A DNA stretch of 64,000 bases from Anastatus disparis (GCA_017163975.1 JAFFSR010000249.1:9758001-9822000), one strand, 5' to 3'. Positions 1 to 11,160 are shown, counted from the first letter of the stretch. The notes: generated from the letters alone by a model not told the origin. Made by a program: numbers and translations.

Positions 1-285
1 GAGATACTTATTTCATATCGCAGACAAAATCATGTATACGAGGCTCGGGGTCAGTTCACTGATTAATAACAGTTTTTCTAATCAATAGGTAGTGTCGTTC
101 TATGACGCACGCTGCATCTGGTTAAGATTTACGACATAACACGTCTTACCAATTGTTACATAATTTGCATGTCACCGTAAAAACAGTTGCAGCTTTATTT
201 ATGTCTTAGAACATTATGACAAACTACCTTCAATGAACATACAGCGACTTAGTACTTAATATCTTTTTTTTATCATACTGATAAA
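1..285 (-). repeat. Inverted fragment of the 2.57 kb TIR element
   Basis: This stretch is the reverse complement of 19,857-20,139 (and of its duplicate near 25,208-25,490), with a few substitutions. The match runs from base 1, so the rest of the element lies left of the window. It stops at about 285, where Penelope-like sequence begins. It contains no reading frame. It shows that the element exists in at least two independent positions. Confidence 0.85.
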
Positions 286-375
286 TTATATATATTAGAG
301 ATGCAACCAACAGCAGGTACAAATTGGAAGGAAAAAGAGTAGACTGGCGATGCTGTTTAAAGTTATTTTATTATA

Positions 376-413
376 ACGACGTTTCGGCTACTCTAATGGT
401 AGCCCTTTTCAAG
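376..413 (-). ncRNA. Hammerhead-ribozyme-like motif in PLE tail (degenerate)
   Basis: On the minus strand a 6-bp stem (GGCTAC/GTAGCC, loop CATTAGA) is followed directly by GAAAC and GTCGTT. This fits helix II, the GAA box and a minimal helix III of the hammerheads known from Penelope-like elements. The other core strand reads CTTGAAAAG rather than CTGATGA, and helix I is weak. It is therefore probably inactive or a remnant. The same arrangement recurs at 53,978-54,018 and 56,710-56,752. Confidence 0.35.
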
Positions 414-688
414 TTACTATAAAAAAAAAACAAACGAAAAAATTTCAATTATACAAATCTTAAAAATCAAAAAATCACAAGTTTTTATATATAAAGAAAG
501 TTACATACAATAAGTGTGATTCGATGAAAGTTATAAAAGTTATGAAATTTGTGTGTAGAGAAACACATGTCTACGTATTCTTACAAAGTATCGCGCCGAA
601 CAAACTTTCATCAACGACTAAGACAAAGCCCATAATTCTTCGCTCCATAAAGACCAAACACAACAGCGCCAATACAATATTCGATATA

Positions 689-2098
689 TTACATCAAATG
701 ATTATTTATGTATGGTTTGAAAACAGAACTTAGATTCTGCGTATCAAATTTTCTATTAACTGTATTGTTTTTAGTAATAAAAACCATCTCTGAAATTAAT
801 CTTTTGTAATATAAATTCTCTTGGTCTAATATTGAAATAGACTGATGGTTCAAATCAAATTTATGTCCTGTCTCTCGCGTATGTACTACCAATGCTGATC
901 TATCTCTTTTTTTATCACAATCACTCTCGTGCTCCGATATACGTGTTATTAATGTTCTACCAGACTGCCCAATATAACAACAAGAGCAATCCTTACAGTT
1001 AATTTTATATACACAATTTATTTTATACATTTTTTTTATGGGATCTTTACCCAAGTTATTCATAAAGTTCAATTTATTAGTAGCACGAAAAATTACATTA
1101 ACATTAAATTTCTTAGTAATTTGCTTAACTGTCGTTTCTATACATTTTATAAAAGGTAGAGTAATAAAATTACCATTAAGCACATTAGTATCAGGAACAT
1201 TATTTTGACATTGAACAACGAGACTAGTAGAATTTATTTTGTGTAATCGTTTTCTTATAACCTTATTAATAAAATCAAGTGGATAGTTATTTGCCTGTAA
1301 AACTAACGAAATATGTTTAAGATTTTCTTTATGGAAGCTTGGATTTGAAAGTTTTATGGCTTTATCTACTAATGAAATAACAACGCCTTTCTTTTGTGAT
1401 ATTGGGGAGTGAGATAGAAAATTTAAATATAATCCTGCATTCGTAGGCTTACGGTACCAATTAGTGGAAATCTCTCCTTTTTCATTCCAATTAAGAGAAA
1501 CGTCTAAATAGTTTATTGTATTATTAATAGGTGTCTCAACGGTAAACTTTATATTTTCATCAATCTGGTTTAAAAAATCGAAAATTTCATGTATTTTATC
1601 AGTAGGCACGCATGCAATAACATCATCAACATATATTTTGAGAAACGGAATCTGCCAAGGACAAGTTGCAAATAAAACTTTGAAAATGTCTTGCATAACT
1701 AAATCTGCAAGAACCGGGCTGACAGGACTGCCCATGGCTGAACCAAATTTTTGTCTGTAATATTTGTTATTGAACACAAAAAAATTATTTTTCATTATAA
1801 ACTCTACTATTTCTAAAAACTCACCTAGGGATAAATTTATTTTTAATGTTAAAAGATGCCATCTACATTCAATTGCTTTCTTAACCGCGTCAAAATAAAC
1901 GTTATTAAATAATGAAATGACATCAAAACTCGTCAAACAATATCCTGATGGTATTATAAAATTATCTGTGGACTTCAAAAGATCAGTACTATTCTTTAAA
2001 TTGTAAGTAAAAGCCGGTAAATTATCATGTAAAAAATCGGAGAGCCATTTGGATAAAAAGTAAGTATTATTATTATTATTACAATAATAGCGATAAAT
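689..2098 (-). CDS. PLE reverse transcriptase / GIY-YIG endonuclease, N-terminally truncated
   Basis: One frame is open from about 2,098 down to the stop at 689, roughly 470 codons. From the N-terminus I see KWLSDFLHD, the RT motif SFDVISLFNNV, GSAMGSPVSPVLADL, the catalytic YVDD (YVDDVIACVP), and NWYRKPT. Near the C-terminus is the GIY-YIG nuclease (CCYIGQSGRTLITRI...H) with upstream cysteines (NCKDCSCC). This order is diagnostic of Penelope-like elements, whose protein copies RNA onto cleaved target DNA. The frame begins inside the RT domain and has no natural start, so it is a 5'-truncated copy. No internal stop occurs, suggesting fairly recent insertion. Confidence 0.88.
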   Translation of the reverse strand: MYRYYCNNNNNTYFLSKWLSDFLHDNLPAFTYNLKNSTDLLKSTDNFIIPSGYCLTSFDVISLFNNVYFDAVKKAIECRWHLLTLKINLSLGEFLEIVEFIMKNNFFVFNNKYYRQKFGSAMGSPVSPVLADLVMQDIFKVLFATCPWQIPFLKIYVDDVIACVPTDKIHEIFDFLNQIDENIKFTVETPINNTINYLDVSLNWNEKGEISTNWYRKPTNAGLYLNFLSHSPISQKKGVVISLVDKAIKLSNPSFHKENLKHISLVLQANNYPLDFINKVIRKRLHKINSTSLVVQCQNNVPDTNVLNGNFITLPFIKCIETTVKQITKKFNVNVIFRATNKLNFMNNLGKDPIKKMYKINCVYKINCKDCSCCYIGQSGRTLITRISEHESDCDKKRDRSALVVHTRETGHKFDLNHQSISILDQENLYYKRLISEMVFITKNNTVNRKFDTQNLSSVFKPYINNHLM

Positions 2099-3289
2099 TT
2101 AAAACGGAACTATTGGAGCTCATCTTTGCCCTTTCATATTAACGAAATGAAATTTCATTTTTAACTGCAGAATGTTAAAAAAAAGGAAGCCTTATTTTTC
2201 ACCATGAAAATAGTTATTAGACGTTGTTTTGAAATGATATTAAATTAGTATGTGAAAATGTTCCTTTTATCACGCAATTTCACGCAAAATTTGTAACTAC
2301 ACAGCGTAAAAAGTTTTTTTTAACTTTAAAGGTGTTTTTCAATAGAAGAAATACGGTGTAAAGAAATGAATTTCTTTGAGTCAAAGAAAAATCATTTTTA
2401 AATCCATGAAATAATTTTTAAAATAAAAAAAAAACCTTTAAATATTCTTTGGTAAAATATTATATTCGAAAAAAAAAATGTTCGAATTTAGAAAAATACC
2501 TTATCAACTTTAAGAAATTAGTTATTTCCAAAATAGTGTGGAAAGTCAGTAAAACTTTCTTAAAAACAATGCTATATTTTTTTATTGAAAAAATGTATTA
2601 TTTATTTAAAATAATTTTTATATAAAAAGGAAAAAAATATCTTACATCAAATAATTTTTTAATTCAAAGACATCATTTTTTAATTAAACAAACTAGTTGA
2701 TGACTTCGATAAACCTATCTCTTTTCAAAAATAGAATGTTTGTTGGTGCAAAAAAGCAGTGTAATTGATTACATTTCTTTACATTACAAAGAGGATTTTG
2801 AATTGAAAAAAAATAATTGTCAGAATGAAGAAAATATTACTGAAAAACTTCAAACATTTTCTCATTTTAATAAAGTAATTATTATTTTGATTAAAATCGT
2901 ACATTTCAGTAAAAAAAAAATTTCACAACAATTATTTATAAACATGATTACAAAAAATAAATTTCAATTAAAATCATTATTTAACTCTTTCAAAGAAATA
3001 TTTCTTTGAATAAAAAAATAATTCTTTGAATCAAAAGAGTTTCAATAATTAAAAAAAATTGAAATTTATATTGCAGAAAAAGAACTTAAAGTTGTTGAAA
3101 TATTTATTTAAATTAATATTTTAAATTTAATTGTAAAAAATTATTTCTATGCTTAAAAGTGATGTTTCATGTTTTCAAAATAATATATTCTTCTACAAAA
3201 AAATACTTTTCAGGCTTGAAAAATTCAGATATATTTTTAAAGAAAGATAATATTTATTCAATGAATAGTTACTTCTATTGGTACGCAGA
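2099..3289. other. AT-rich stretch without recognisable gene
   Basis: The stretch is very AT-rich, with recurring words such as TTCTTTGAAT and AAATCATTTTTTAA. It looks like a decayed low-complexity repeat. An 89-codon frame at 2,740-3,009 (plus) has no recognisable motif and biased Lys/Ile/Asn composition; I do not call it a gene. Confidence 0.5.
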
Positions 3290-4296
3290 AATTAATTAAT
3301 ACGCAATATTTTTTATATGCATAAAAATATTTTATTGAAGGAAAAAAATTTTATTTTAATTATTTAACTTAATTTTTATTTTGACATTACGAGATATAAA
3401 TTTAGAATAAAATTAATGATTTCCAGTATGACATTTTCTTGAGTTCAAAAAATATCTTATGTATGTTGAGAAATATTTTATTGATATTTAAAAATTTTAT
3501 TTTTACTGACGGAATAAATTATATTGATAAAAAAATATTTCACCGATCGCCCGAAAGAATATATTCGATACAATAAAATTTTTTTCGTTACTAATAAATT
3601 TTTTTTCCAGTGTAGCTATTAGATTAAGTAACGGTTGTATCATCTGTCTTTTATTCTTATCATGGAGAGACAAAGACAGAATTAGGTTCACGTAACAACC
3701 GCTACTTAAGTTAGGTCTATGAATAGGAGCCTAAGATCGTCTATGATAATAAAAATTTATGTGGTTGGAATATATATTCAGAATAGATAAAATTACAAAT
3801 ATTATACTCTTCATTAAGAAATAATAAGTTGATTGAAAAAAAATTCTTTTCGCATTTATTTTTAGTCTATTTTCAATTATAATAAATTTTATTAAAAACG
3901 GAGCAATTTATTTTAATATATTTTAACAATGAAGCTAATACTTTTAATTTATTTAGAAATAATAATTTTAATATTTAAAAGTAATATAAAAATAATTTCA
4001 ATCTATAAAATTCATAGTAAAGGATTAAATATTTTCATCTTAACTGCCAGAGTTAAAATGTTGGCTCTCGAATATTCGCTTTTGTGACTCGAAGGATTGC
4101 AGTGAAGTTGACAGTGGTGATTTTTAACGAAATGAAACCCGTTATTATCAAAGTCCTCACAATCGTCTGGCACAAAAGACGCAAGAGTATCTTTTTTTTG
4201 TACTTTTCTTATACATCGGCTTTGTTCCAGATGCTTCTCGGGATTGCGCACGCCGTATTCGCAAAATTTATATATACTAGGGGGCGAGCGCGCCAA
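3290..4296 (-). repeat. Diverged inverted copy of the 16.9-17.9 kb repeat
   Basis: Read on the minus strand, this segment parallels 16,893-17,860 along its length, with many substitutions. It includes the block with CTAACT(C/T)AAGTAGCGGTTGTTAC at the far end and the exon-like segment at 4,012-4,296. It is a dispersed repeat older than the 5.35 kb tandem duplication. Confidence 0.7.
4012..4296 (-). CDS. Exon-like reading frame, unknown protein
   Basis: A 94-codon minus-strand frame is alignable with 16,893-17,122. Both share KFCEY, NPEKHLEQS or DPEKHLEQS, DDCEDFDNNGFHFVKN and HCNPSS. Conservation of the peptide between two diverged copies hints that it was once coding. In the other copy it ends at a GT-AAGA splice-donor-like site. 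I do not recognise the family. It could be a captured exon or part of a DNA-transposon gene; no start or stop is assigned with confidence. Confidence 0.3.
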   Translation of the reverse strand: MARSPPSIYKFCEYGVRNPEKHLEQSRCIRKVQKKDTLASFVPDDCEDFDNNGFHFVKNHHCQLHCNPSSHKSEYSRANILTLAVKMKIFNPLL

Positions 4297-4600
4297 CCCC
4301 CATCTTGCTTTTATAACTTTAAGAAAATATTTAAAAATTTGCGATTTTTTTATAACTTTTATTAAAAAATACTAAATAATATTAATTATTCAAAAGTTTT
4401 CTTGAAGTAAATCTTCAATGAACTTTTAATGAATCTAAACATCTGTAAAGTCCTAGCTCTATACCAGGACAGAATTAATAATTAAATGTTGTGTGTTATG
4501 AGGGCTACGTGTATATGTTTTATTATAATATTAAATAAAGAATAAAGTCAGTAATTGATTTATAAACGTTTTATTAAATGTCAGTCTAGTAGTAAAAAGA
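4297..4600. other. No gene seen; GC-rich motif near left end
   Basis: The stretch opens with a GC-rich motif (GGGGGCGAGCGCGCCAACCCCC, near 4,280-4,302) similar to ones at about 4,945 and 6,585. The rest is plain AT-rich DNA. Confidence 0.4.
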
Positions 4601-4980
4601 TTCTAAGTTTAACGCTGTAATGTTAGTCCAAAAATGAGGGGCACATTTCTGATGATGACAGCGACAACAGCGGCGATATACTTTTAATAGTATAGAGAGA
4701 ATATAATATAAATAGATCTAAAATGCAGCTTAAATTCAGCTGAAATCAAACCAAAATTTACCTAAAATTGCTTAAAATTAATATAAATTTCAGCTAATTT
4801 TTATTTAACTTTTAGGTAACTTTTAGCTAATTTTCAGCTAACTTTAAGCTTAATTTTAGCTATGTTCTAGCTAAATTCTAGCTAACCAAGGACAAATCGA
4901 ATTCTTATACACAGCGGCGGCGAAATCTTTTTATAATATATACCCCCCTGCTCGCTTCGCTCGCCAACCCCCCTTTTGAA
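4601..4980 (+). repeat. AGCTAAAATT-type minisatellite, copy 1, with GC-rich end
   Basis: Irregular units built on TTTAGCTAA/CAGCTAA run to about 4,890. A segment follows with CAGCGGCG, ATCTTTTTATAATATA and CTGCTCGCTTCGCTCGCC followed by a C run. The same order of parts occurs at 6,083-6,620, so both are copies of one repeat. Confidence 0.6.
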
Positions 4981-5403
4981 TTTAATACATAGATTTTATA
5001 ATGTATATAATCCCTTGTAAAAATTTTACATTCATATACTTATATACATTTATACATTTTTTATATTTCAATAATTAATAATGTATACATAATGTAAAAT
5101 AAAACATATGATATAAATATTTATTCATACAGAGCATATTTGACGCTGTTATGGTCACCATCTCCAACCGATCTTTCTTTCGCATTATGACCGAGAATCA
5201 CCTCTTTACTTCTAAAGGCTTAATTCTTATTTCATTTATCTGGCATAAACATATATTTTCTTTTTTTGTAAATTTCTAAAATCTTTTATAATACAAAAAG
5301 AAAAATAAATCTTATGATAATTTAAATCAAATTGACCTGATTTATCAGATTTTGAGTGAAAAAATTAAAATTTTGAATAAAATTCACAATAAATTAGCTA
5401 AAC
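4981..5403. other. No gene seen
   Basis: AT-rich sequence, with a short less AT-rich patch around 5,140-5,215. No coding frame, tRNA-like fold or repeat boundary could be supported. Confidence 0.4.
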
Positions 5404-5406
5404 TTA

Positions 5407-6079
5407 CAAGGAGAATACCCGACCTTCGGGTAACGGATTTGGCTGAAACTGCAGAATATGATTTTTTGATGAAAAAAAATGAAACCGTGTTTTTTCTTTT
5501 CTTTGAATAGGCCACATAGACGGAGATATAGACATTTTTTCAAAAATATAATAAAAAAGAGCATTTACAAGATCTTGAATAACTAAACAACTAAGACTCT
5601 TACAAAAAAATATATAGAAAATGAAACAAAGTACAGATTAAATGCTTCAATTTAAACTTTTTTGTACTAAAAAAGCCTCTGTGGTTTAAAAAAAGTGTCT
5701 TATTAAAAATTACAACATATTTGTTAAATTTTTAGCACGTAACATATCATCAATTTTTTACACTATTTTATTAGAATATTCTAATCGCCTGTAACTTATA
5801 AACCATAGAAACCTTTTTAATGCAACTAAGCTTAAATTAAAGTATTGCATCTGTTCTTTATTTTATTATCCATACATTTTTTTGTAAGAGTCTTAGTTGT
5901 TTAATTATTTAAGATCTTATAGATGCTCCTTTTTATTATATTTTCGAAAAAATGTCTTTATCTTCGTCCATGGAGCCTGTTCAAAAAAAAGAAAAAACTC
6001 GGGTTTATTTTGTTTCGTCGAAAAATCATATCCCGCAGTTTCAGTCAAATCCGTTTCCCGAAGGTCAAGTACTCTCCTT
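5407..6079. mobile_element. Fold-back MITE, PIF/Harbinger-like (TTA target duplication)
   Basis: The two ends are inverted repeats: the left reads CAAGGAGAATACCCGACCTT and the right, reversed, CAAGGAGAGTACTTGACCTT. Similarity continues inward for well over 100 bp. TTA flanks both ends (5,404-5,406 and 6,080-6,082), and the flanks rejoin into the AGCTAAA minisatellite. A 3-bp TTA duplication is typical of PIF/Harbinger. No transposase is present. Confidence 0.6.
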
Positions 6080-6082
6080 GTT

Positions 6083-6535
6083 AGCTAAAAAATTAAATTT
6101 TTAGCTAAAATTCTCACTAAATCAGCTAAAATTCGCTAAAAAAAATCTTGTGATAATTAAAATCGAATTGACCTTATTTATCGCGTTTTAAGTGAAAAAT
6201 TAAAATTTTAGCTGAAATTCACAATAAATTAGCTAAACTTGGCTAAAAAATTGAAATTATAGTTAAAATTAATATGAATTAGCTAAAATTTTCAATAAAT
6301 TAGCTAAACTTAGCTAAAATATTGAAATTTTAGCTAAAATTCTCAATAAATCAGCTAAAATTAGCCAAAAAATGAAATTTTTAGCTAAAATTCACAAAAA
6401 ATTAGCTGAAATTTACGTTAAATTAGGTAAAATTTACCATAAATTAGCTAAATTTATCAGTAAAAAGGAGGAGTTAAAGGAGGATTTCGAGAGACTGATA
6501 GCGGCAGTGTCAGCGGCGAAAATCTTTTATAATAT

Positions 6536-6569
<34 letters not shown>

Positions 6570-6620
6570 TAAGGGGGTTCCCTCCTGCTCGCTCCACTCG
6601 CCAACCCCCCGAATATACAC
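6083..6620 (+). repeat. AGCTAAAATT-type minisatellite, copy 2
   Basis: Units of about 30 bp (TTAGCTAAAATTCACAATAA and variants) run to about 6,460. The CAGCGGCGAAAATCTTTTATA segment, a TA microsatellite (6,536-6,569) and CTGCTCGCTCCACTCGCC plus a C run follow. An apparent 66-codon frame here is only the translated repeat. Copy 1 lies at 4,601-4,980. Confidence 0.65.
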
Positions 6621-6834
6621 ATTTCAAAGTAAATAAAAGAGTAGGGCATAATGAAGCTAAATTTTATATTTGCGAATGTGAAAAAAGTTTAATAGGAAAC
6701 ATCGATACATAAAAATATAAGATATGAAGTTATAGAATTAAAATTAATTAAAAAAAAAATGGTTTAACGCGACATTCAAAAGTTTACAATGAATCAAACT
6801 TATATATTTTTGAAATAAATTAAAAATAGAATCA

Positions 6835-6885
6835 GGGAGCGCGGTAGCGCTCCTTACGGCATGTTAGCGCTACGGCTTTCCCTAT
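6835..6885. repeat. GC-rich palindromic motif
   Basis: AGGGAGCGCGGTAGCGCTCC is followed by TTACGGCATG and then TTAGCGCTACGGCTTTCCCT, giving an imperfect stem in otherwise very AT-rich DNA. It is similar in character, not in sequence, to the GC hairpins at 16.0 and 28.8 kb. Confidence 0.45.
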
Positions 6886-7798
6886 TTACTTTGAATTTGT
6901 GATGTTCAAAGATTAAAACTTTGAATAAATGATTATGTTTCAATATTTACATATTATTTGATTACAAGTATACATAAAATGATCTAATGTTTTATCTGAC
7001 AACAAATACACATGGCCAAAAGTCAAGTTTTCATGATTTTTTTATATTATTACAGGTTAGTCTGTCGATTTCTTTTCTATATCGGGTTGTTTCAGATTTC
7101 CGCCGGATGTTAGAGAACGACGGAGAGTTTTTCGTCTGATGCGAGAGAAAGAGACAGAATACGAGTTGTGCGATTGCTAATAAGTGAGAGAGAGAAAGAG
7201 AGTATAGAGAGTGAGAAAAAGAAAGAGAATACGAGTTATATCTTTTAATAATGAACGCATGTATTCAGGCGAATGCTTTCTGAACATGATAAATGTATAA
7301 AGACATTGCGTAAATAAGCAATATAAGAATTTAGTGTCTCGTTTTATACAGCTGACGAGCTGCGACAAAATGACGGGCGTTCATGTGATCAGTTCGCGCG
7401 TGCGCAGTAAAACGTCCCGTACATAAAATTCAACAGTTGAAAGCGGCGAAATTCAAAAGTCGGTAATACCGATTTGGTATTTAGAAATGAAAACAACAAC
7501 AAATGAAAAAGTAATATTTGCATATTTTAAAACATTCTTAATTAATTAATTAATTAGTTTTCATATGATATTTAGACAAAATAAGTTTTATAATAGTTGA
7601 TTAATTTAAAAGCGTGGAAGAAAATAAGATTAAAATTTTTTCGAAAACAAATATTTTATAATAATAATAAATATTTAAAAATTAGGTTGATACAATTAGA
7701 TATAAAATTAGTGTTATTATATTAAAGTATCAGATTATCGGTAAAGTTAATAAATTTATTGAGATAAGAATTTTCGACTTTGAAAAAGTTGGGATATC
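6886..7798. other. No gene seen
   Basis: Contains a GA-rich tract (about 7,140-7,230) and a moderately GC-rich patch near 7,370-7,460 with no coding capacity. No feature is supported. Confidence 0.4.
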
Positions 7799-8908
7799 TC
7801 CCCAAAAAACCTTTAAAAAGGTAAAATTACGGCAAGTTAGCTTTAAAAAAAATCTTTTTCACTATCTCAAAAATAAAAAATATTTTGTCAAAAATTTAAA
7901 CTAATTTAATACAATCAACTATAAAAAAATCTATTATATCTCTAAAAAAAGTCTTTAACATTATAGATAATAAAAAAGTGGGAATTGAATTATAACAAAA
8001 ATACACTTGAAAAAATACTGAAATCAATAATGTGTGGTCAAGTCATATGATTTAAAATAATACTTACAAATGATATTGTACTTATATTTTGATGATAATA
8101 ATGAATCAATAAATAATTCCTTTGTTAAAAATAAAGTGTAAAAAAAGCCATATAAAATGTTATTGAAAATATAAAACTATCTTCAACAAAATTTAAAAAA
8201 ATAATAAGTAATTAACGTAAAAGTAAGAATAAAAGTAATATTACAGCTATAAACTTGCCAGGCCCACCCTTCAAAAGCTCTATTTCTTGGTAAACACACT
8301 TCCATTTAAAACATTTTTTAAGATTGACTTTTTAGAATCTCGTAAGGAAATAATATATAAATTTTCACAATTTAGTATTCAATGAACAAATAATCTAATT
8401 TTATAACATTAATGATATATATTTAACTTTTGTAGAGTGGGCCTGGCAAGTTTATAGCTGTAATATTACTTTTATTTTTACTTTTACGTTAATTACTTAT
8501 TATTTTTTTAAATTTTGTTGAAGATAGTTTTATATTTTCAATAACATTTTATATGGCTTTTTTTACACTTTATTTTTAACAAAGGAATTTTTTATTGATT
8601 CATTATTATCATCAAAATATAGGTACAATATCATTTGTAAGTATTATTTTAAATCATATTAAAACTTGACCACACATTATTGATTTCAGTATTTTTTCAA
8701 GTGTATTTTTGTTATAATTCAATTCCCACTTTTTTATTATCTATAGTGTTAAAGACTTTTTTTAGAGATATAATAGATTTTTTTATAGTTGATTGTATTA
8801 AATTAGTTTAAATTTTTGACAAAATATTTTTTATTTTTGAGATAGTGAAAAAGATTTTTTTTAAAGCTAACTTGCCGTAATTTTACCTTTTTAAAGGTTT
8901 TTTGGGGA
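7799..8908. repeat. Long inverted repeat (hairpin), about 470-bp arms
   Basis: Left arm 7,799-8,270 and right arm 8,435-8,908 are near-perfect reverse complements around a 164-bp loop. Landmarks are TCCCCAAAAAACCTTTAAA at the outer left, its reverse complement at the outer right, and GCCAGGCCCAC at the inner left. No reading frame or transposase is present and no clear target duplication is seen. It may be a fold-back element. A transcript through it would form a long double-stranded RNA. Confidence 0.85.
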
Positions 8909-9109
8909 TAGTAAATAACATTAAAATTCCAAGTTATGATAGTATATAATAATATTTAATAATAATTATGAGCGAATAATAAAAAATAGAATAATAGAAT
9001 AATAGAAAATTATGATTATAAATAAATATTTTTATCTTCTTATGTCCTAAATTTTATACATATTGAAAAGATACAAAGAAAACGCTCCTTCTCTGCATTT
9101 TTTATTTTT
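8909..9109. other. AT-rich spacer
   Basis: Contains short ATAATAGAATAATAGA repeats. From about 9,068 there is weak inverted similarity to about 15,180-15,210 (CTCTGCATTT), which may extend the inverted minisatellite pair. Confidence 0.35.
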
Positions 9110-9655
9110 GGGCTTGAGACCAACATATATAAATATATGGCTGCATTATATTTTTTTTATTGTAGCTAAAAGAAGCTTACATTTTTAATTTTTATTGTTG
9201 CTAACGAAGTGTACACTTTTTTTTCATTGTCGCTAAAAAAGCTTACAAATTTATTCATTATTGTTGCTGAAGCATACAGATCTATTGTTTATTGTCGCTG
9301 AAAAAATCTCATATAAGCATACAAATTTATTGTTTGTTAACGCTAAAAGAAGCTTACAGATTAATTTGTTATTATCACTGAAATAATTTTATAGACTTAT
9401 TTTTTATTGTCGCTAATAGAAGCTTACAAATTTAAATTTCATTGTAGTTATAAAAAGCTTACATATTTATTCTTCATTGTCGCCAAAGAAGCTTGTACAA
9501 TTGCTTGATATTTTGACTAAAAAAAAGTTTAAATAATTCTAAATATTTATTTAATATGTCGTTAAATTTTATTGTCGCTAAAAGAAGCTTACAAATTTAT
9601 GTCTTATTACAAGCTTACATATTTATTTTTTATTGTTGTTAAAAAAAACTTATAC
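9110..9655 (+). repeat. Minisatellite TTATTGTCGCTAAAAGAAGC, copy A
   Basis: About a dozen degenerate units of roughly 35-45 bp carry TTATTGT(C/T)GCTAAA and AGCTTACAAATTTA. They start just after GGGCTTGAGACCAACATATA. The whole block, including that leader, recurs inverted at 14,590-14,955. Confidence 0.8.
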
Positions 9656-9936
9656 ATTAATTTTTTTTGTAATAAATCAATATTATTTTATGTTTTGTAT
9701 TTTAACTATCATCAATTTGTTTTTTTGTAACCTTGAAAAATAATCATTTTATATTGAGAATATTGTATTTATTAATGTAATGAAATAAAAATATTAAATT
9801 ATTTAATTTACCTTATTTAAAATTATTTCATTTGCTAATATAAGTTCTTTTTACTCCATGTTTTCATCATTTAATACTTTAGTGAATTCCAATCTTTTTA
9901 CTTTTAATATATATGTAATATCTATAAAATTTTTAA

Positions 9937-9977
<41 letters not shown>

Positions 9978-10040
9978 TACATGAATATTTTCATAAGTGT
10001 ATATGCATATAATATATTATTATAATTGTTTTTACTATTT
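9656..10040. other. AT-rich DNA with TA microsatellite
   Basis: A (TA)n tract lies at about 9,938-9,973. Nothing else can be supported. Confidence 0.5.
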
Positions 10041-10438
10041 TATTCTATTTTTCCAATAATTTCTAGTTTTGTTTCTCTTACCCAATTCACATATTTATTT
10101 TCTAATTTATTTAATAAAATGTCTAATTCATATTGTCCATCCGCTATTGTTCTGATGTATTCTGATTCATTTTTTTTATGTTTTTGTGCAAAAGAATTTT
10201 TAAATACCCTTGTATTTCTGAAAAATAAAAAATTATTTATATTATTATATTGTTTTTTTTCAATAATATTTAATTACTTATTAATCCAGGTCTTAATTTT
10301 ATTTCTTCGAAATTTATTTTAATTGGTTTGTTATTTTTCAATGTATTGTATACGCCTAAATGAATAATATTCGAATAATATTTTAATGTTAAGTCATATA
10401 TATTATTTCCTTTATTGTATCCTTTTGCTTTTAATACA

Positions 10439-10723
10439 TTAACATTCTCTAATAATATTTTCTGAAATATTAAAAAAATGTTTAATATTATGTTGTAATT
10501 GATAATATTGTATATTATAAAAATTTACTTCATTTAATTTTAGATTTTTCTTGAATTTTTTAATATTTTTATCATAAATATTGCATTGAATTCTGAATCC
10601 TTCAGAATCATTTATTATGAATTTCGAAATCCTGAAATCAGTTTGTTTTTGTTTGTTAACAAAAGTTTGTTCTTCGGAAATTTCTTCAATATATGCAAGC
10701 AGAGATTTATTATATGTAATCAA
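10439..10723 (-). CDS. OB-fold / RPA-like fragment (tentative)
   Basis: A 94-codon minus-strand frame carries ISEEQTFVNKQ, FRISKFIINDSEGFRIQCN and NLKLNEVNFYNIQYYQ. The run of strand-like segments with NDSEG and LKLNEVNFY resembles the DNA-binding OB folds of replication protein A, which some Helitrons carry as accessory genes. A further minus-strand frame without a start follows at about 10,041-10,320 (NTRVFKNSFAQKH, RTIADGQYELDILLNKLE) and could be a continuation. The family assignment is inference and no catalytic residue can be checked. It may instead be an unrelated low-complexity frame. Confidence 0.35.
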   Translation of the reverse strand: MITYNKSLLAYIEEISEEQTFVNKQKQTDFRISKFIINDSEGFRIQCNIYDKNIKKFKKNLKLNEVNFYNIQYYQLQHNIKHFFNISENIIREC

Positions 10724-10859
10724 AATTATTTATAACATATATTATATTTTTTATTTATTTAATAAAGTTTTTAATACATACGTTGATTGATCTCCTATTA
10801 CAATTTTAGTTTTTAAAAATTCCGTTGACGAAAACGGTATTTTTTTTTCTTTTTCTGAA

Positions 10860-11160
10860 ATAGATAGATATAGATAGATAGATATTATATTATTTTGTAA
10901 AAGAGTACAAAAACGTGTAATACAATTTGTAAATATAAAAACAATAAATATTGCACAAAATGTTATAAAAAAATATAAGTCTATATATAAATGTAAATAT
11001 TGCACAATAAATATCACAGTCAGTCACTAAATCTAATAATACTAAATAAGTAAGTCATAAACAAAAATAAATAAAAGTGATATCACAGAGTAATCATACA
11101 ATACATGCAATAAAAATAAAAATAATCATATGAATAAGAATTAGTCATACAATATCTATT
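10860..11160 (-). repeat. Dispersed repeat with LINE/SINE-like 3' tail, copy A
   Basis: Shares blocks with 52,985-53,250 in the same orientation: TTTTGTAAAAGAGTACAAAAA, CGTGTAATAC, TATTGCACA, ATATCACAGTCA and AAAAGTGATATCACAGA. Read on the minus strand both copies end in TATC-type simple repeats, as retroposon tails often do. The parent family is not identified. Confidence 0.55.

Larger units (their letters stand above)
290..2098 (-). mobile_element. 5'-truncated Penelope-like element (PLE)
   Basis: The element reads on the minus strand: an RT plus GIY-YIG frame, then about 400 bp of 3' non-coding DNA ending near 290. That tail carries a small stem followed by GAAAC (376-413), also found in the PLE pair at 54-56.8 kb. 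The 5' end is lost inside a short ATT repeat at about 2,075-2,090. The element abuts the inverted repeat fragment at 1-285. Confidence 0.85.

Noticed and set aside
6372..6572. 66-codon Lys-rich frame
   Set aside because: It is the AGCTAAAATT minisatellite plus a TA microsatellite read as codons.
7177..7368. 63-codon minus frame
   Set aside because: It runs through a GA-rich tract and has no motif.
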